Part shown: piece by piece, positions 43,543-52,910 of the stretch | How the letters are laid out: each line of letters opens with the position of its first letter | How positions within the stretch are numbered: position 1 is the stretch's first letter | From: Acidobacteriota bacterium | GTDB lineage: Bacteria; Acidobacteriota; Terriglobia; Acidiferrales; UBA7541 | NCBI GenBank assembly: GCA_013289955.1 | Contig: JABCYZ010000021.1 | Span: 42,931-106,930, forward strand | Direction: 5' to 3' | DNA: 64,000 nucleotides | Notes under the pieces: model-generated | What the model was told of the DNA's origin: nothing | The model's input: the letters and a program-made list of their open reading frames with translations, nothing else | The model's database searches: none | Made by a program: the position numbers and the translations under genes

Positions 43543-44718
43543 GTGATAAAAAACAAGCGAAGGGTCTTGAAAAGAAAAGTGCGGGCCGCGAGCCACGGGG
43601 CCACATCAGAAGCAGGTGGAGGGCAGACGATTCTAGAAATTTTGTCGCAGCCGGCGACGTGGCTGGAAACGGCGCGGCAATTTGAACGGAACGGCAAGCT
43701 AGCGGGTATTTACGAAAACTTTTCCGCCCAGGAGCCGTGGCTGTTTGTCGCTTGCGGGTCGAGCTACTACCTTTCACGAACGATTGCGGCGCAGTGGGCG
43801 AACCTCTTTCTGACGGCGTGCACTGCCGTGCCCGCGTCGGAGCTGCTTTTTGCTCCCCACGAAGTGATGCAGCGGGCACGGGCGCGCCAGGTGGTGCTTG
43901 TGTCGCGTTCCGGCGTGACCACGGAGGTCTTGCGGGCGGCCGAATGGTTGAAGGCCAACGCGGCCGTTCAAACGCTGGGCGTGACGTGCAGCGGGGATAG
44001 CGTTCTTGAACATTTGTGCACACAGACGCTGAAGCTGCCCTGGGCGGATGAAAAAAGCATGGTGATGACGCGGTCATTCACGTCGATCCTGCTGCTCTTT
44101 GAAAGGCTGGCAGCAAAATTCGCGGGCGACGCCGGGCTGGTATCCGCGCTCGATGGGATGCCGGAAAAGACGGCGGCTTGGCTGGCGGCGAATGCTGATA
44201 AGATTCGGGCGTTCGGGACGAGGAAGCAATTCGAGGATTATGTGTTTTTGGGGCAAGGCGCGCATTACTGGCTGGCGCAGGAGGCCGCACTGAAACTGAC
44301 CGAGATGTCTTCCTCCTACGCGCAGGCGTATCACACGCTCGAATTTCGTCACGGGCCAAAATCGATCGCCGGTAGGGATACTCTGATTACCTTTCTACTC
44401 TCTCTTGCCGCGGCGGAAGAGGAGAGCTTGCTCGTTGAGGAGTTGAAAAAATTGGGAGCAGCGACTCTGGTTATTGCCAACCGCGCGACGCCGGCGCTCA
44501 GACGCAACAGCGATTTGCTGATCGAGCTGGGACTCGATGAGCCAGAGTATGCCCGCATGGCGATGACGTCTATTCCAGCGCAGCTGCTCGGCCTGGCGGT
44601 CGGTTTAGGCAAGGGACTGAACCCGGATGTACCGAAGAATTTGACGCGCGCGGTGGTGCTCGGTGCGAAGGCTGTTGCGGCTGGGAATGTTACGCCCGCG
44701 AAAAGGAGACGTGCTTGA
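43543..44718 (+). CDS. SIS-domain sugar-phosphate protein (glucosamine-6-phosphate deaminase/isomerase-like)
   Basis: A 391-residue protein with two SIS (sugar isomerase) domains, as in the isomerase half of GlmS and in AgaS/NagB-II-type deaminases. The phosphate-binding segments are GSSYYLSRTIAAQW at about 71-84 and VSRSGVTTEVLRA at about 120-132; 'LTEMSSSYAQAYHTLEFRHG' with the following PKS is the GlmS-like signature. A glutaminase domain is absent, so it is not GlmS. Context with a GH2 glucosaminidase, an amino-acid permease and a LacI regulator suggests conversion of glucosamine-6-phosphate or a related aminosugar phosphate. The stop overlaps the permease start (TTGA). Confidence 0.85.
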   Translation: MIKNKRRVLKRKVRAASHGATSEAGGGQTILEILSQPATWLETARQFERNGKLAGIYENFSAQEPWLFVACGSSYYLSRTIAAQWANLFLTACTAVPASELLFAPHEVMQRARARQVVLVSRSGVTTEVLRAAEWLKANAAVQTLGVTCSGDSVLEHLCTQTLKLPWADEKSMVMTRSFTSILLLFERLAAKFAGDAGLVSALDGMPEKTAAWLAANADKIRAFGTRKQFEDYVFLGQGAHYWLAQEAALKLTEMSSSYAQAYHTLEFRHGPKSIAGRDTLITFLLSLAAAEEESLLVEELKKLGAATLVIANRATPALRRNSDLLIELGLDEPEYARMAMTSIPAQLLGLAVGLGKGLNPDVPKNLTRAVVLGAKAVAAGNVTPAKRRRA

Positions 44719-46058
44719 GCAACGACGCCAGCTCCACTCGCGGACCGCAACTGCGGCGAGCCCTCACACTTTGGGATTTGCTTCTTTACGGCATCATCGT
44801 GCTTCAACCGGTCGCGCCCATGTCCGCGTTCGGAGCGCTGAGCGATCGCGGCCATGGGCATGTAGTCACGGCGATTTTGATCGCCATGGTGGCAATGCTG
44901 TGCACAGCGGTAAGTTACGGGCGAATGGCGCGCGTTTATCCGAGCGCGGGTTCGGCATTTACGTACGTGGCGCGGGAGATTCATCCAGCGGCGGGATACG
45001 TCACCGGCTGGAGCATGGTGATGGACTACATCGTGAACCCGCTGATCTGCACGATTTGGTGCGCGGGCCAGGCGCACGAATTTGCGCCAGGTTTGCCGGT
45101 GTGGGGATGGAAAATATTTTTTGCAGTGGTTTTCACGCTGCTGAATATGCAGGGAATCAAAACGTCGGCGCGCGTCAACGCCACACTGGCGGCGCTGATG
45201 AGCGGGGTCGTGGTAATTGTTTTTGTTACCACAATCCGCTACATTTTCGGGCATCCGCACAGCGAGCCAGGATTTTTTACGCGGCCGTTTTACGATCCCA
45301 AGACATTTACGTTTAGCGATCTGTTCGGTTGTACGTCGCTCGCGGTGCTCACCTACATCGGATTCGACGGTATTTCCACGCTTTCAGAGGAAGCCGAGAA
45401 TCCACGGCGAAATATCATGCTGGCCACGGTTCTTACGTGTTTGGCCGTCGGCATTCTTTCCGCGTCGGAAGTGTATGTGGCGCAGCTGGTATGGCCGGCA
45501 TCTCAGCCGTTTCCGAATCAGGATACGGCGTATGTTTATGCGGCGGCGCGAACCTGGGCGCCGCTCTTCACGATCCTTGGCGCGACGCTTCTGGTGGCCA
45601 ATTTCGGTTCGGGTATGGGGGCACAGATCGGCGCGGCTCGCCTGCTCTACGGCATGGGGAAAAGCAACGCGCTGCCAAAATCATTTTTTGGAAAAGTAGA
45701 CCCGAAGCATCAGGTTCCTAGAAACAACGTGGTGTTCATCGGCGTGATCGTGCTCGTGGGATCTTTTTTCCTGACCTTCGAAAAAGGAATCGAACTGCTG
45801 AATTATGGCGCGCTAATCGCCTTCATGGGGGTGAACGCCTCGGCTTTTGTTCACTATTTCCTTAAGCAGCCGGAAAAAAAGCTTACGAACTTCGTGCTGC
45901 CGGTGGTGGGGTTCTTCGTTTGTCTGGGCTTGTGGTGGAACCTCAGCGTGCCGGCCAAAGTCGTCGGAACCATCTGGATGGCAGTGGGAATCGCGTTCGG
46001 CATCTGGAAAACAGAATGGTTTCGTAAGCCACTGTCGTTTGATGTTCCTGCCGAATAG
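44715..46058 (+). CDS. APC-family amino acid/amine permease
   Basis: A 447-residue transporter with about 12 membrane helices. The N-terminal first helix LWDLLLYGIIVLQPVAPMSAFG and the block GSAFTYVAREIHPAAGYVTGW are typical of the amino acid-polyamine-organocation superfamily, with 'TYIGFDGISTLSEEAENPRRN' in helix 6-7 and GMGAQIGAARLLYGMGKSNALP toward the end. It resembles putrescine/ethanolamine-type members. TTG start with a four-base overlap to the SIS gene, so translation is coupled. It may bring in an amino acid or aminosugar-derived amine; substrate not decided. Confidence 0.88.
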   Translation: MSNDASSTRGPQLRRALTLWDLLLYGIIVLQPVAPMSAFGALSDRGHGHVVTAILIAMVAMLCTAVSYGRMARVYPSAGSAFTYVAREIHPAAGYVTGWSMVMDYIVNPLICTIWCAGQAHEFAPGLPVWGWKIFFAVVFTLLNMQGIKTSARVNATLAALMSGVVVIVFVTTIRYIFGHPHSEPGFFTRPFYDPKTFTFSDLFGCTSLAVLTYIGFDGISTLSEEAENPRRNIMLATVLTCLAVGILSASEVYVAQLVWPASQPFPNQDTAYVYAAARTWAPLFTILGATLLVANFGSGMGAQIGAARLLYGMGKSNALPKSFFGKVDPKHQVPRNNVVFIGVIVLVGSFFLTFEKGIELLNYGALIAFMGVNASAFVHYFLKQPEKKLTNFVLPVVGFFVCLGLWWNLSVPAKVVGTIWMAVGIAFGIWKTEWFRKPLSFDVPAE

Positions 46059-46087
46059 GCGGAGTCTGCGCCGTTCTCTTATCGAAA

Positions 46088-47221
46088 ATGGACGAACTCT
46101 GGCAGAATGATGGCAATCCTAGAGGCCTACCCTTGAAGCGCGCAAGCGGCAAGAACCAGATGGTGACGATGCGGGACGTTGCGGAAGACAGCGGCTTCTC
46201 TCCCGCAACAGTTTCGATCGTATTGAATAACGCGCCGCTGGCCCGCTACATCGCCCCTGCGACAAAAAAACGAATCGAGGAAGCCGCCAAGAAGCTCGGT
46301 TACCGGCCGAACGCGATGGCGCGGTTTCTGCGCAGCAAGCGCAGTCACACCGTGGGCCTGGTTTTCTTCGACATCACTGACCCTTTCTGCACGCCGGTGA
46401 TGCGCGGGATTGAAAATGCGCTCTATCAATCATCTTACGTGCCGATTTTTGCCGACGCCCACAACCAGCGGAACCGGTTCGAGCGTTACCTCGAAATGCT
46501 GCTGGAACACCACGTGGAAGCGCTGATTGTGGTGGCCAACTGGCTGGTCGTGGACATTCACGTGTTGGCCGATTTGAGCAAACGGAACATTCCCGCCGCG
46601 ACGATTGGTTGGGAGCTTCCGGGCGACACGGTGAGCTCGGTGATGGTGGACAACGAGACGGGCGGGCGGATGGCACTCGAACACCTGCACCAGCTTGGGC
46701 ATCGCAAGATTGCGTTTATCCGCGGGCCGAAGATGCTGATCGACAGCGCGCCGCGGTGGCGTGGCGTGCAAAAGTTCGCACACTCGGTGGGCCTCGAGAT
46801 CGATCCGGCGCTGGTGCTGCAGCTGCCGGATTCGTTCGATCCCAACTCCGGGTTTGAGGGCGGCCACCGGCTGACCGAGGAATTGCTTCAGAAAAAGAAA
46901 AAGTTTACGGCCCTGATGGCTTTTGACGACCTGACCGCTCTGGGCGCGATTCGCGCGCTGACAAAAGCGGGAGTGAAAGTGCCGGAGCATTGTTCTGTGA
47001 CAGGTTTTGACGATGTGGCGATGTCAGCCCTCAGCGCACCGTCCTTGACGACCGTGCGCCAGCCCCTGGAAGCCATGGGAACGAATGCCGTCAACATCGT
47101 GATGGAAGGAATCAAAGCCGGGCTCGAGAAGCGCGAGTGGAACTCGGTCAGACAGAAGATGAATCCAGAGCTCGTGATTCGGGACTCGACTCGCGACGTG
47201 GCTCACTCCAGCACGGATTGA
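46088..47221 (+). CDS. LacI-family transcriptional regulator
   Basis: A 377-residue regulator. The helix-turn-helix is 'MRDVAEDSGFSPATVSIVLN' with the hinge-helix sequence YRPNAMARFLRSKRSHTVGL, followed by a periplasmic-binding-protein-like effector domain (VGLVFFDITDPFCTPVMRGI to the C-terminal 'SVTGFDDVAMSALSAPSLTT'). The last block is the LacI family effector-domain signature. Two N-terminal starts are possible (46088 and ATG 46160). It lies 29 bases after the permease gene and is probably a local repressor of the amino-sugar set; palindromes of the LacI type occur at 43429 and 50115. Confidence 0.9.
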   Translation: MDELWQNDGNPRGLPLKRASGKNQMVTMRDVAEDSGFSPATVSIVLNNAPLARYIAPATKKRIEEAAKKLGYRPNAMARFLRSKRSHTVGLVFFDITDPFCTPVMRGIENALYQSSYVPIFADAHNQRNRFERYLEMLLEHHVEALIVVANWLVVDIHVLADLSKRNIPAATIGWELPGDTVSSVMVDNETGGRMALEHLHQLGHRKIAFIRGPKMLIDSAPRWRGVQKFAHSVGLEIDPALVLQLPDSFDPNSGFEGGHRLTEELLQKKKKFTALMAFDDLTALGAIRALTKAGVKVPEHCSVTGFDDVAMSALSAPSLTTVRQPLEAMGTNAVNIVMEGIKAGLEKREWNSVRQKMNPELVIRDSTRDVAHSSTD

Positions 47222-47348
47222 CCATCCGGCGTTCCATTCCGTTATACCTCCTCGGCCTTCGCTTGCCAGAATCCGATCGGAGACGAAGGGCGTCCTTCAG
47301 CCCCGTTAGCCGGGTCCTGACTGGCACCGTTATTTACGAGAGGCGAGC

Positions 47349-50078
47349 TTAGGGAAGCTGCACGGGGGCGACGTTAAAACCGTCTACGGCCAGGACCGGT
47401 CTCGCGGCACCAAGGTCGCTGTTTCTGACACGGACTGTGATTTCGCGTTTCTCGCCGGGAAGAAGAGAGATGTAGTTGTCGTCGAAGAAGACGGGGAGGA
47501 CTTCCGACCCGTCTTTTCCCTTGAGGAGTCGGAGGCGCACGAGAAAGGCCAGGCCGGAGCCGGTGTTTTCGACGGTAATGCGCGCGGCGGTTTCCGGGCC
47601 TGCGTCGGAGACGGTCATCGAGGCGCTGACCGTGGCTTTCGGAAGATCCTGGAGGGCGAGAAAATCGGCGTATTCGGTCAGCGGCGTGTAATACCACTCC
47701 GACTTGCTGAAATTGGGTACGTCGGGTTTTTTGGAAAGCCAATAGAAGTTGCGGCTGAGCAATTCGCCGGACGAGGAAAAGAGTTCGAGATTTAGGAAGT
47801 AGGCAGCGCTGATGCCTTCGGGTTCGGCGACCGTGAAGGATCTGGTTACGGCGTCGGCGGCGACGTCGGAAACTTCCTCGTGGGTGAAGCGCTCTTTCAT
47901 GGACGTGTCGTAAATCTTGGCAACCGCTTTTAAGCCCTTGAGGGCTTCTTGTTTTCCATTGACGATGGCGACGGTGCGGTCGTCGTAGGAAAATTGCACG
48001 TGGACAAGCTCGAGAGCCTTCTTCGAGCCGAAAAAGCCGCCGGCAGGGCGCAGATCGTAGTCATAGAGGTGCCAGATGAGGCCTGGCCAGGCGTTGTTGA
48101 GCATCCATTGGATGATTCCCGTGGATTTGTACTTGTTGCGGCCATAGGCTTCAAACATGGCGCGTTCGCCTTCGTACGTCATGGCCTGAGATTTCCAAGC
48201 CAGATCGGAGACGTCTTTTAGCGGGCCGTAGCGCTTCTCAATGGCGTTGGTGAAGACCCGGATGTTCTTGAACTCGCCGCCGCCGGCGTGAAAATCCCAC
48301 ACTTCGTTGATGGGCCAGAGTTTGTCCGGCGGAAACATGGATTTCAGTCCTTCGAGAGGCGGAACGGCGGGGCCGGGGCTGGTTTCCGTGTTGAAGCCGT
48401 AGGCGCCGCCGTGCTTGGTGTCCAGCAGCCAGTAGTTCGACGAGACGTATTCGTACGGGCCGGACATTTTCACGCCGCTTGCACCGGTCGGTTCCGTTTT
48501 CTTTTCCGTAGCGGAGGAAATGACAGGCTTCGGCCAGTTGGTTTCTTTCTCGACTTCGAGATACGCGCGCTCGCGTTCGGGCGGCGGCGGATTGTCGCTG
48601 CCATTCAGCCAGACGAGAATGCTCGGATGCGCACGCAGGCGCAGAATCTGATCGCGCAGGGAATCCACGGAAACGTGGCGATTCTCCTCGCCCCACTTGT
48701 TCCACTTTTCCCAGGCATCGCAGCAGCACCATCCGGCCATGACCAGAATGCCGTCGCGGTCGGCGCGCTCCATAAACGATTCGTCCTCGAGCTTGCCTTC
48801 GAGGCGGATGGTGTTGAGGCCCATCTCTTTCACGTAGCGGAACTCTGCTTCGCGGCGCGACTCGTTGACGCGCAGCATCATGTCCGGCGCCCAGCCTCCG
48901 CCCCGCACGAGGACGGGTTTGCCGTTCACTTTGAAGAGGCGGTAGCCATTGGGAGTCAGTTCGGAAGCGGTTTCAACGATGCCGAAGGCGATGGTCTGCT
49001 TGTCGGAGGCGGGACCCTTTTCTGGAACAAATTCGAGCGTGAGTTTGTGCAGATATGGCTCGCCCATTTGATACGGCCACCAGAGGCGGGGATTCTCGAC
49101 GTTCAGGGAGGCAGCGGATTCCGGAGTTATTGCGATCGCGCGGCGCTCACCTGCTTTCAGCTCGACATTCTGGGAAAATTCAATCGATGCGGATGCACCG
49201 GCGATCTGTCCGCGCAGTGTACCTCTTACGGCTGCGTTTGAAGCGTTCTGGACTTCGGCGCGCACCGTCAGGTGCGCTTTGTCGGTGGCTGGGAGATCGA
49301 GTTTCGTTTCGACCGCAGCGTGCCGCACGGCTACGGGCCCGCTCGCGGAAAGAACCACTTCCTGCCAGAGACCCATGTCTTTATCGGGCGGCGTGGGATT
49401 CCAGTCCACCCAAGTGATTCCAAGTTCACCGGCATGCGGCGCGGAAACTTCCACGGCTACCACATTCTTCGCGCCCGCTTTGACGAACTGCGTCACGTCA
49501 AACTCATAGCGGCGAAACGCGCCGACTACTTTGTCCGAGCCGGCGATTTTCTTCCCGTTGATCCAGATATCCGCGCGGTAGTTGATTCCGCGAAAAGCGA
49601 GCCAGACCGTTTTCCTCTCAAATGCTGCGGGAACTTCAAACTCCTTGCGGTACCACCAGGGGACAGCGAAGGGGCTATTTTCGGGCATCTCCTGGTTGGC
49701 GAACTCCGACCCGATCGCGTAGGAAACGCCGGGAACGGAGCGCAGGTTCATGCCGAAGAACGGATCTTTGTACACCCCGTTTTCCACCAACACGGCAAAG
49801 ACCGTGTTCGGAGCGGAAGACTTGTACCAACTGGACGCGTCAAATCCAGCGGCGGAAACCGCTTCCCCGCCGGCGCTTACTTTTGCCGACGATTCTACGG
49901 CCCATCCTTCGCGCAGCGTAACATCGCCATCGGCGCGTGAAGCTGGCGCGGCAATCGCAGCGGCAGCCAGGAGCACCACGACAAAACTTCGGACAGCCAA
50001 AGAGCTTCTGGGTTCCCAGCAGGCCATCCGACCCAGTGATCCTGAAAGGACATTTTCCTTCTTGCCGTGAGAAATCAT
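47349..50078 (-). CDS. Glycoside hydrolase family 2, exo-beta-glucosaminidase-like
   Basis: A 909-residue exported GH2 protein: signal-type segment 'RSFVVVLLAAAAIAAPASRA', N-terminal jelly-roll ('VPWWYRKEFEVPAAFERKTV', FRGINYRADIWINGKKI), two Ig-like domains, a TIM barrel and a C-terminal beta domain. In the barrel, the acid/base site is WLNGSDNPPP, with Asp where typical GH2 enzymes have NE, as in the exo-beta-D-glucosaminidase (CsxA) type; the nucleophile Glu is in FNTETSPGPAVP. So exo-chitosanase-type activity releasing glucosamine is the best guess. ATG 50078 has GGGAG six bases upstream. A LacI-like palindrome sits just upstream. Minus strand, convergent with the LacI gene. Confidence 0.88.
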   Translation of the reverse strand: MISHGKKENVLSGSLGRMACWEPRSSLAVRSFVVVLLAAAAIAAPASRADGDVTLREGWAVESSAKVSAGGEAVSAAGFDASSWYKSSAPNTVFAVLVENGVYKDPFFGMNLRSVPGVSYAIGSEFANQEMPENSPFAVPWWYRKEFEVPAAFERKTVWLAFRGINYRADIWINGKKIAGSDKVVGAFRRYEFDVTQFVKAGAKNVVAVEVSAPHAGELGITWVDWNPTPPDKDMGLWQEVVLSASGPVAVRHAAVETKLDLPATDKAHLTVRAEVQNASNAAVRGTLRGQIAGASASIEFSQNVELKAGERRAIAITPESAASLNVENPRLWWPYQMGEPYLHKLTLEFVPEKGPASDKQTIAFGIVETASELTPNGYRLFKVNGKPVLVRGGGWAPDMMLRVNESRREAEFRYVKEMGLNTIRLEGKLEDESFMERADRDGILVMAGWCCCDAWEKWNKWGEENRHVSVDSLRDQILRLRAHPSILVWLNGSDNPPPPERERAYLEVEKETNWPKPVISSATEKKTEPTGASGVKMSGPYEYVSSNYWLLDTKHGGAYGFNTETSPGPAVPPLEGLKSMFPPDKLWPINEVWDFHAGGGEFKNIRVFTNAIEKRYGPLKDVSDLAWKSQAMTYEGERAMFEAYGRNKYKSTGIIQWMLNNAWPGLIWHLYDYDLRPAGGFFGSKKALELVHVQFSYDDRTVAIVNGKQEALKGLKAVAKIYDTSMKERFTHEEVSDVAADAVTRSFTVAEPEGISAAYFLNLELFSSSGELLSRNFYWLSKKPDVPNFSKSEWYYTPLTEYADFLALQDLPKATVSASMTVSDAGPETAARITVENTGSGLAFLVRLRLLKGKDGSEVLPVFFDDNYISLLPGEKREITVRVRNSDLGAARPVLAVDGFNVAPVQLP

Positions 50079-50114
50079 CGTGGGCTCCCATCGCAACGCG
50101 AGACTCGCCGTGGC

Positions 50115-50131
50115 ATTTAAACCGATTCAAT
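50115..50131. promoter_or_regulatory. LacI-family operator-like site upstream of the GH2 gene
   Basis: ATTTAAACCGATTCAAT is an imperfect palindrome with central CG-type core, similar to the site at 43429, about 37 bases upstream of the GH2 start codon. Match is weaker because two positions do not pair. Confidence 0.45.
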
Positions 50132-50213
50132 AGGCCGATAATCCTCACCGAACCGGCCGGCGTCAACGGGCGCTAGTTTAGCCTGAGGGGAAGAAGACAG
50201 ACAAGTGCTATCC

Positions 50214-50256
50214 GAAAAAGCAAAAGCGCGCACCCTCGGGTACGCGCTTCTGCTCG
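50214..50256 (-). terminator. Intrinsic terminator of the VWFA-protein gene
   Basis: On the minus strand GAAGCGCG and CGCGCTTT(T) pair around an inner TACCC/GGGTG stem, followed by TTTTGCTTTTTC. It begins about 20 bases after the VWFA-protein stop. Confidence 0.8.
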
Positions 50257-50274
50257 GTTTGGATTTTCCGTTTC

Positions 50275-51210
50275 TTACTGCACGGCCGGCAGGAACACTT
50301 CCGACGGCGCGAGGAACTGCACGTTGGCGACCTCGGTGGTCACTTTCACGCGCTCGAACTTCCCTTTTTGGCCGCCATTGCCGGCAAAGGCGAGCAGGTA
50401 TTGGTTGTTCAAATTTCGTTCGATTTCGTCGAAGTAGGGCTTCAGGTTCACGGGCATGCCCAGACCGAGAAAATAGGCCTGGCCCCCCGTCTCGAGCGAG
50501 ATGCGGCTCAGGTTCGATTGCCAGTTGAATCCGGCAAACGAGCTGCGGCCGCGACGTCCGCCATCGGGAACATAGATCGACCAGATATTGATGTTCTTCT
50601 TCTGCGCGTGCTCGATCGTGGCATCAAGATCGGGGTCGACAGAAGCAGGTCCACCGCGGAAATAATCTATGCCCGAAGAAAACAGAAGAATGGAGCTGCG
50701 TTCGCCGGCATCCGGCCAACGCTTGATCCAATCCTGAAGCGCTAGATAGGGACTCGTGGCAACGCTGAGGTTACCGAGTGGCATGCGCACGGCTTTGGCA
50801 GCCAGGGCGTGGTCTGTGGTGAAATCCTGCGCCACGATGACGGTGCCATTCCTCGAGTAGGCCACTGCGATATAGGTTGTGCTGGGCTGGGCCATGAGAA
50901 ACGCTCGCAAATCGTTCCACTGGCTCGCAACGCTGCTTCGGAGCGAATCATCGATCAGTACGGCAAGGCGGAGCGTGTCTCCGCGTTTCATATCGGCCAC
51001 CTGCACGCGCTCTTTTCCTTGAAAGAGCGTGAGGTCGTTCCTGGTAAGCGCCGGCGGCTGGGCATCTTTCTTGGCGGTCGCTGTGATGGTCATGACGACT
51101 GCACTCGGTCCCGCTGCGTCGTTCTTGGCCTTTGCGGCGAGCGTTAAAGACGCAAACCCGACCGTTGCCCCGAGAAGCAAGGCCCCACTTCGAAAAAGGT
51201 TCCTGTTCAT
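50275..51210 (-). CDS. VWFA-related secreted protein
   Basis: A 311-residue exported protein of the acidobacterial VWFA-related family. Signal peptide at about 1-24 (SGALLLGATVGFASLTLAAKA), then a Rossmann-like VWA fold beginning near 'TLRLAVLIDDSLRSSVASQW'. The metal-ion-dependent adhesion site normally reads D-x-S-x-S; here it is DDSLRSS, partly changed. 'SSILLFSSGIDYFRGG' and 'NIWSIYVPDGG' complete the fold. ATG 51210 has AAAGGAAG ten bases upstream. The longer frame that runs on through glpK is an antisense shadow, not part of this gene. Function not established. Confidence 0.88.
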   Translation of the reverse strand: MNRNLFRSGALLLGATVGFASLTLAAKAKNDAAGPSAVVMTITATAKKDAQPPALTRNDLTLFQGKERVQVADMKRGDTLRLAVLIDDSLRSSVASQWNDLRAFLMAQPSTTYIAVAYSRNGTVIVAQDFTTDHALAAKAVRMPLGNLSVATSPYLALQDWIKRWPDAGERSSILLFSSGIDYFRGGPASVDPDLDATIEHAQKKNINIWSIYVPDGGRRGRSSFAGFNWQSNLSRISLETGGQAYFLGLGMPVNLKPYFDEIERNLNNQYLLAFAGNGGQKGKFERVKVTTEVANVQFLAPSEVFLPAVQ

Positions 51211-51354
51211 ATGGCTAACTTCCTTTCTGTCATCCCACAGTATTAGATGCAGTCCGGGGCCAAAGCGCGTACATCTTTCGGTTGCCCCGAAGAACACCTG
51301 GAAAACGCCAGAATCCGTCGTAGAATGCGTCGCGGCTGGAAGGGGCCGGATCCC

Positions 51355-52857
51355 GTGAAAAGCTATATAGGGGCAATCGATCAGGGCACAACTAGTACGC
51401 GCTTTATGGTGTTTGATAAGGCGGCGCGCGTGGTTGCCGTAGCACAGAAGGAACACGAGCAGATATTTCCCCGGCCGGGATGGGTGGAGCACGACGCTCT
51501 GGAAATCATGCGCCGTACCGAGGAAGTCATTGGCGAGGCGCTCGATCAAAGAGGATTGCGTGCTTCGGACTTGGCGGCGATTGGGATAACCAATCAGCGT
51601 GAAACTACGGTTGTGTGGGAACGCAGCACGGGGCGTCCCATCGCCAACGCGATCGTTTGGCAGGACACGCGCGTCGCAGAAGACGTTGGACATTTCGCGA
51701 AAGGCGGCGGGCAGGACCGCTTTCGCGCGCAGACTGGATTGCCGCTCAGCACCTATTTCAGCAGCTTGAAGCTGCGCTGGCTGCTGAACAATATTCCAGG
51801 CGCAAACGAAAAAGCAGCCGCAGGGGAGCTGCTCTTTGGAAATATCGACACGTTTCTCGTGTGGAATCTCACCGGTGGTCCAGAGGGCGGCGCGCACGTC
51901 ACCGACGTGACCAACGCGAGCCGCACACAGCTGCTCAATCTGAAAACACTGGATTGGGACAGAGAGTTGCTCGCGGCATTCGAAATTCCCCGCGCCATGT
52001 TGCCGCAAGTGCGCTCGAGCAGCGAGATTTACGGTCGGGCGACGCTCGCTTCGGTCGCCGGCGTGGAAGTCGCGGGCATTCTCGGCGATCAACAGGCTGC
52101 GCTCGTCGGCCAAGCCTGTTTCCGTCCCGGCGAAGTGAAGAATACCTACGGAACCGGCTGTTTCCTGCTGATGAACACGGGAGAACGCGCGGTTCCGTCG
52201 AACTTCGGCTTGCTGACCACCGTGGCGTACAAAATGGGAAGCGCTCCGGCCTGTTATGCCCTGGAAGGCGGCGTCGCCATTTCGGGAGCGCTCGTGCAGT
52301 GGCTTCGCGATAATCTCGGCATGATCGAAAAAAGTGCGGACATCGAAACACTGGCACGCACGGTGAAGGACAACGGCGGCATTTACTTTGTTCCCGCATT
52401 CTCCGGGTTGTATGCGCCTTACTGGAAAGAGAACGCGCGCGGCGTCATTGCCGGGTTGACGCGATATGTCAACAAAGGCCATCTGGCGAGAGCGGTTCTG
52501 GAAGCGACGGCGTTTCAGACGCGCGAAGTCGTGGAAGCCATGGAAAAAGACTCGCACATCGCGCTGTCGTCGCTGCGCGTCGACGGCGGGATGGTGGTGA
52601 ACGAACTCCTGATGCAGTTTCAGGCGGACATCTTGAATCGCGAAGTCGTGCGGCCTGTCATTCGGGAGACGACGGCGCTCGGCGCAGCGTACACCGCTGG
52701 CCTTGCAGTGGGATTTTTTTCTGGCTTGGACGAACTGCGCGCCAATTGGGCCGTAGACCAGACGTGGACGCCGCATATCGCGGAAGCGGAGCGCGAAGCG
52801 ATGTACAAACAGTGGAAGAAAGCGGTCACGCGCTCGTTCGATTGGGTCGATTCCTGA
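51355..52857 (+). CDS. glpK: Glycerol kinase
   Basis: A FGGY-family kinase of 500 residues that makes sn-glycerol 3-phosphate. IGAIDQGTTSTRFMVFD is the N-terminal ATPase motif, with 'AIGITNQRETTVVWERSTGRP', VWQDTR and YFSSLKLRWLL in the glycerol-binding region, and 'GDQQAALVGQACFRPGEVKNTYGTGCFLL' (split here: GDQQAALVGQAC, NTYGTGCFLL) and ALEGG marking the second domain. GTG 51355 begins the normal N-terminus VKSYIGAIDQ; the upstream frame to 51247 adds non-homologous residues. It precedes glpF by 53 bases in the same operon. Confidence 0.96.
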   Translation: MKSYIGAIDQGTTSTRFMVFDKAARVVAVAQKEHEQIFPRPGWVEHDALEIMRRTEEVIGEALDQRGLRASDLAAIGITNQRETTVVWERSTGRPIANAIVWQDTRVAEDVGHFAKGGGQDRFRAQTGLPLSTYFSSLKLRWLLNNIPGANEKAAAGELLFGNIDTFLVWNLTGGPEGGAHVTDVTNASRTQLLNLKTLDWDRELLAAFEIPRAMLPQVRSSSEIYGRATLASVAGVEVAGILGDQQAALVGQACFRPGEVKNTYGTGCFLLMNTGERAVPSNFGLLTTVAYKMGSAPACYALEGGVAISGALVQWLRDNLGMIEKSADIETLARTVKDNGGIYFVPAFSGLYAPYWKENARGVIAGLTRYVNKGHLARAVLEATAFQTREVVEAMEKDSHIALSSLRVDGGMVVNELLMQFQADILNREVVRPVIRETTALGAAYTAGLAVGFFSGLDELRANWAVDQTWTPHIAEAEREAMYKQWKKAVTRSFDWVDS

Positions 52858-52910
52858 AGCGCATGCCAAACATTCGCAGTACGACTACACCATCCGAAGG
52901 AGACCGCTGA

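Noticed and set aside
51211..52869. Long minus-strand open frame continuous with the VWFA protein
   Set aside because: It lies antisense to glpK, its product has no recognisable domain, and the true VWFA start (ATG 51210 with ribosome-binding site and signal peptide) is internal to it.
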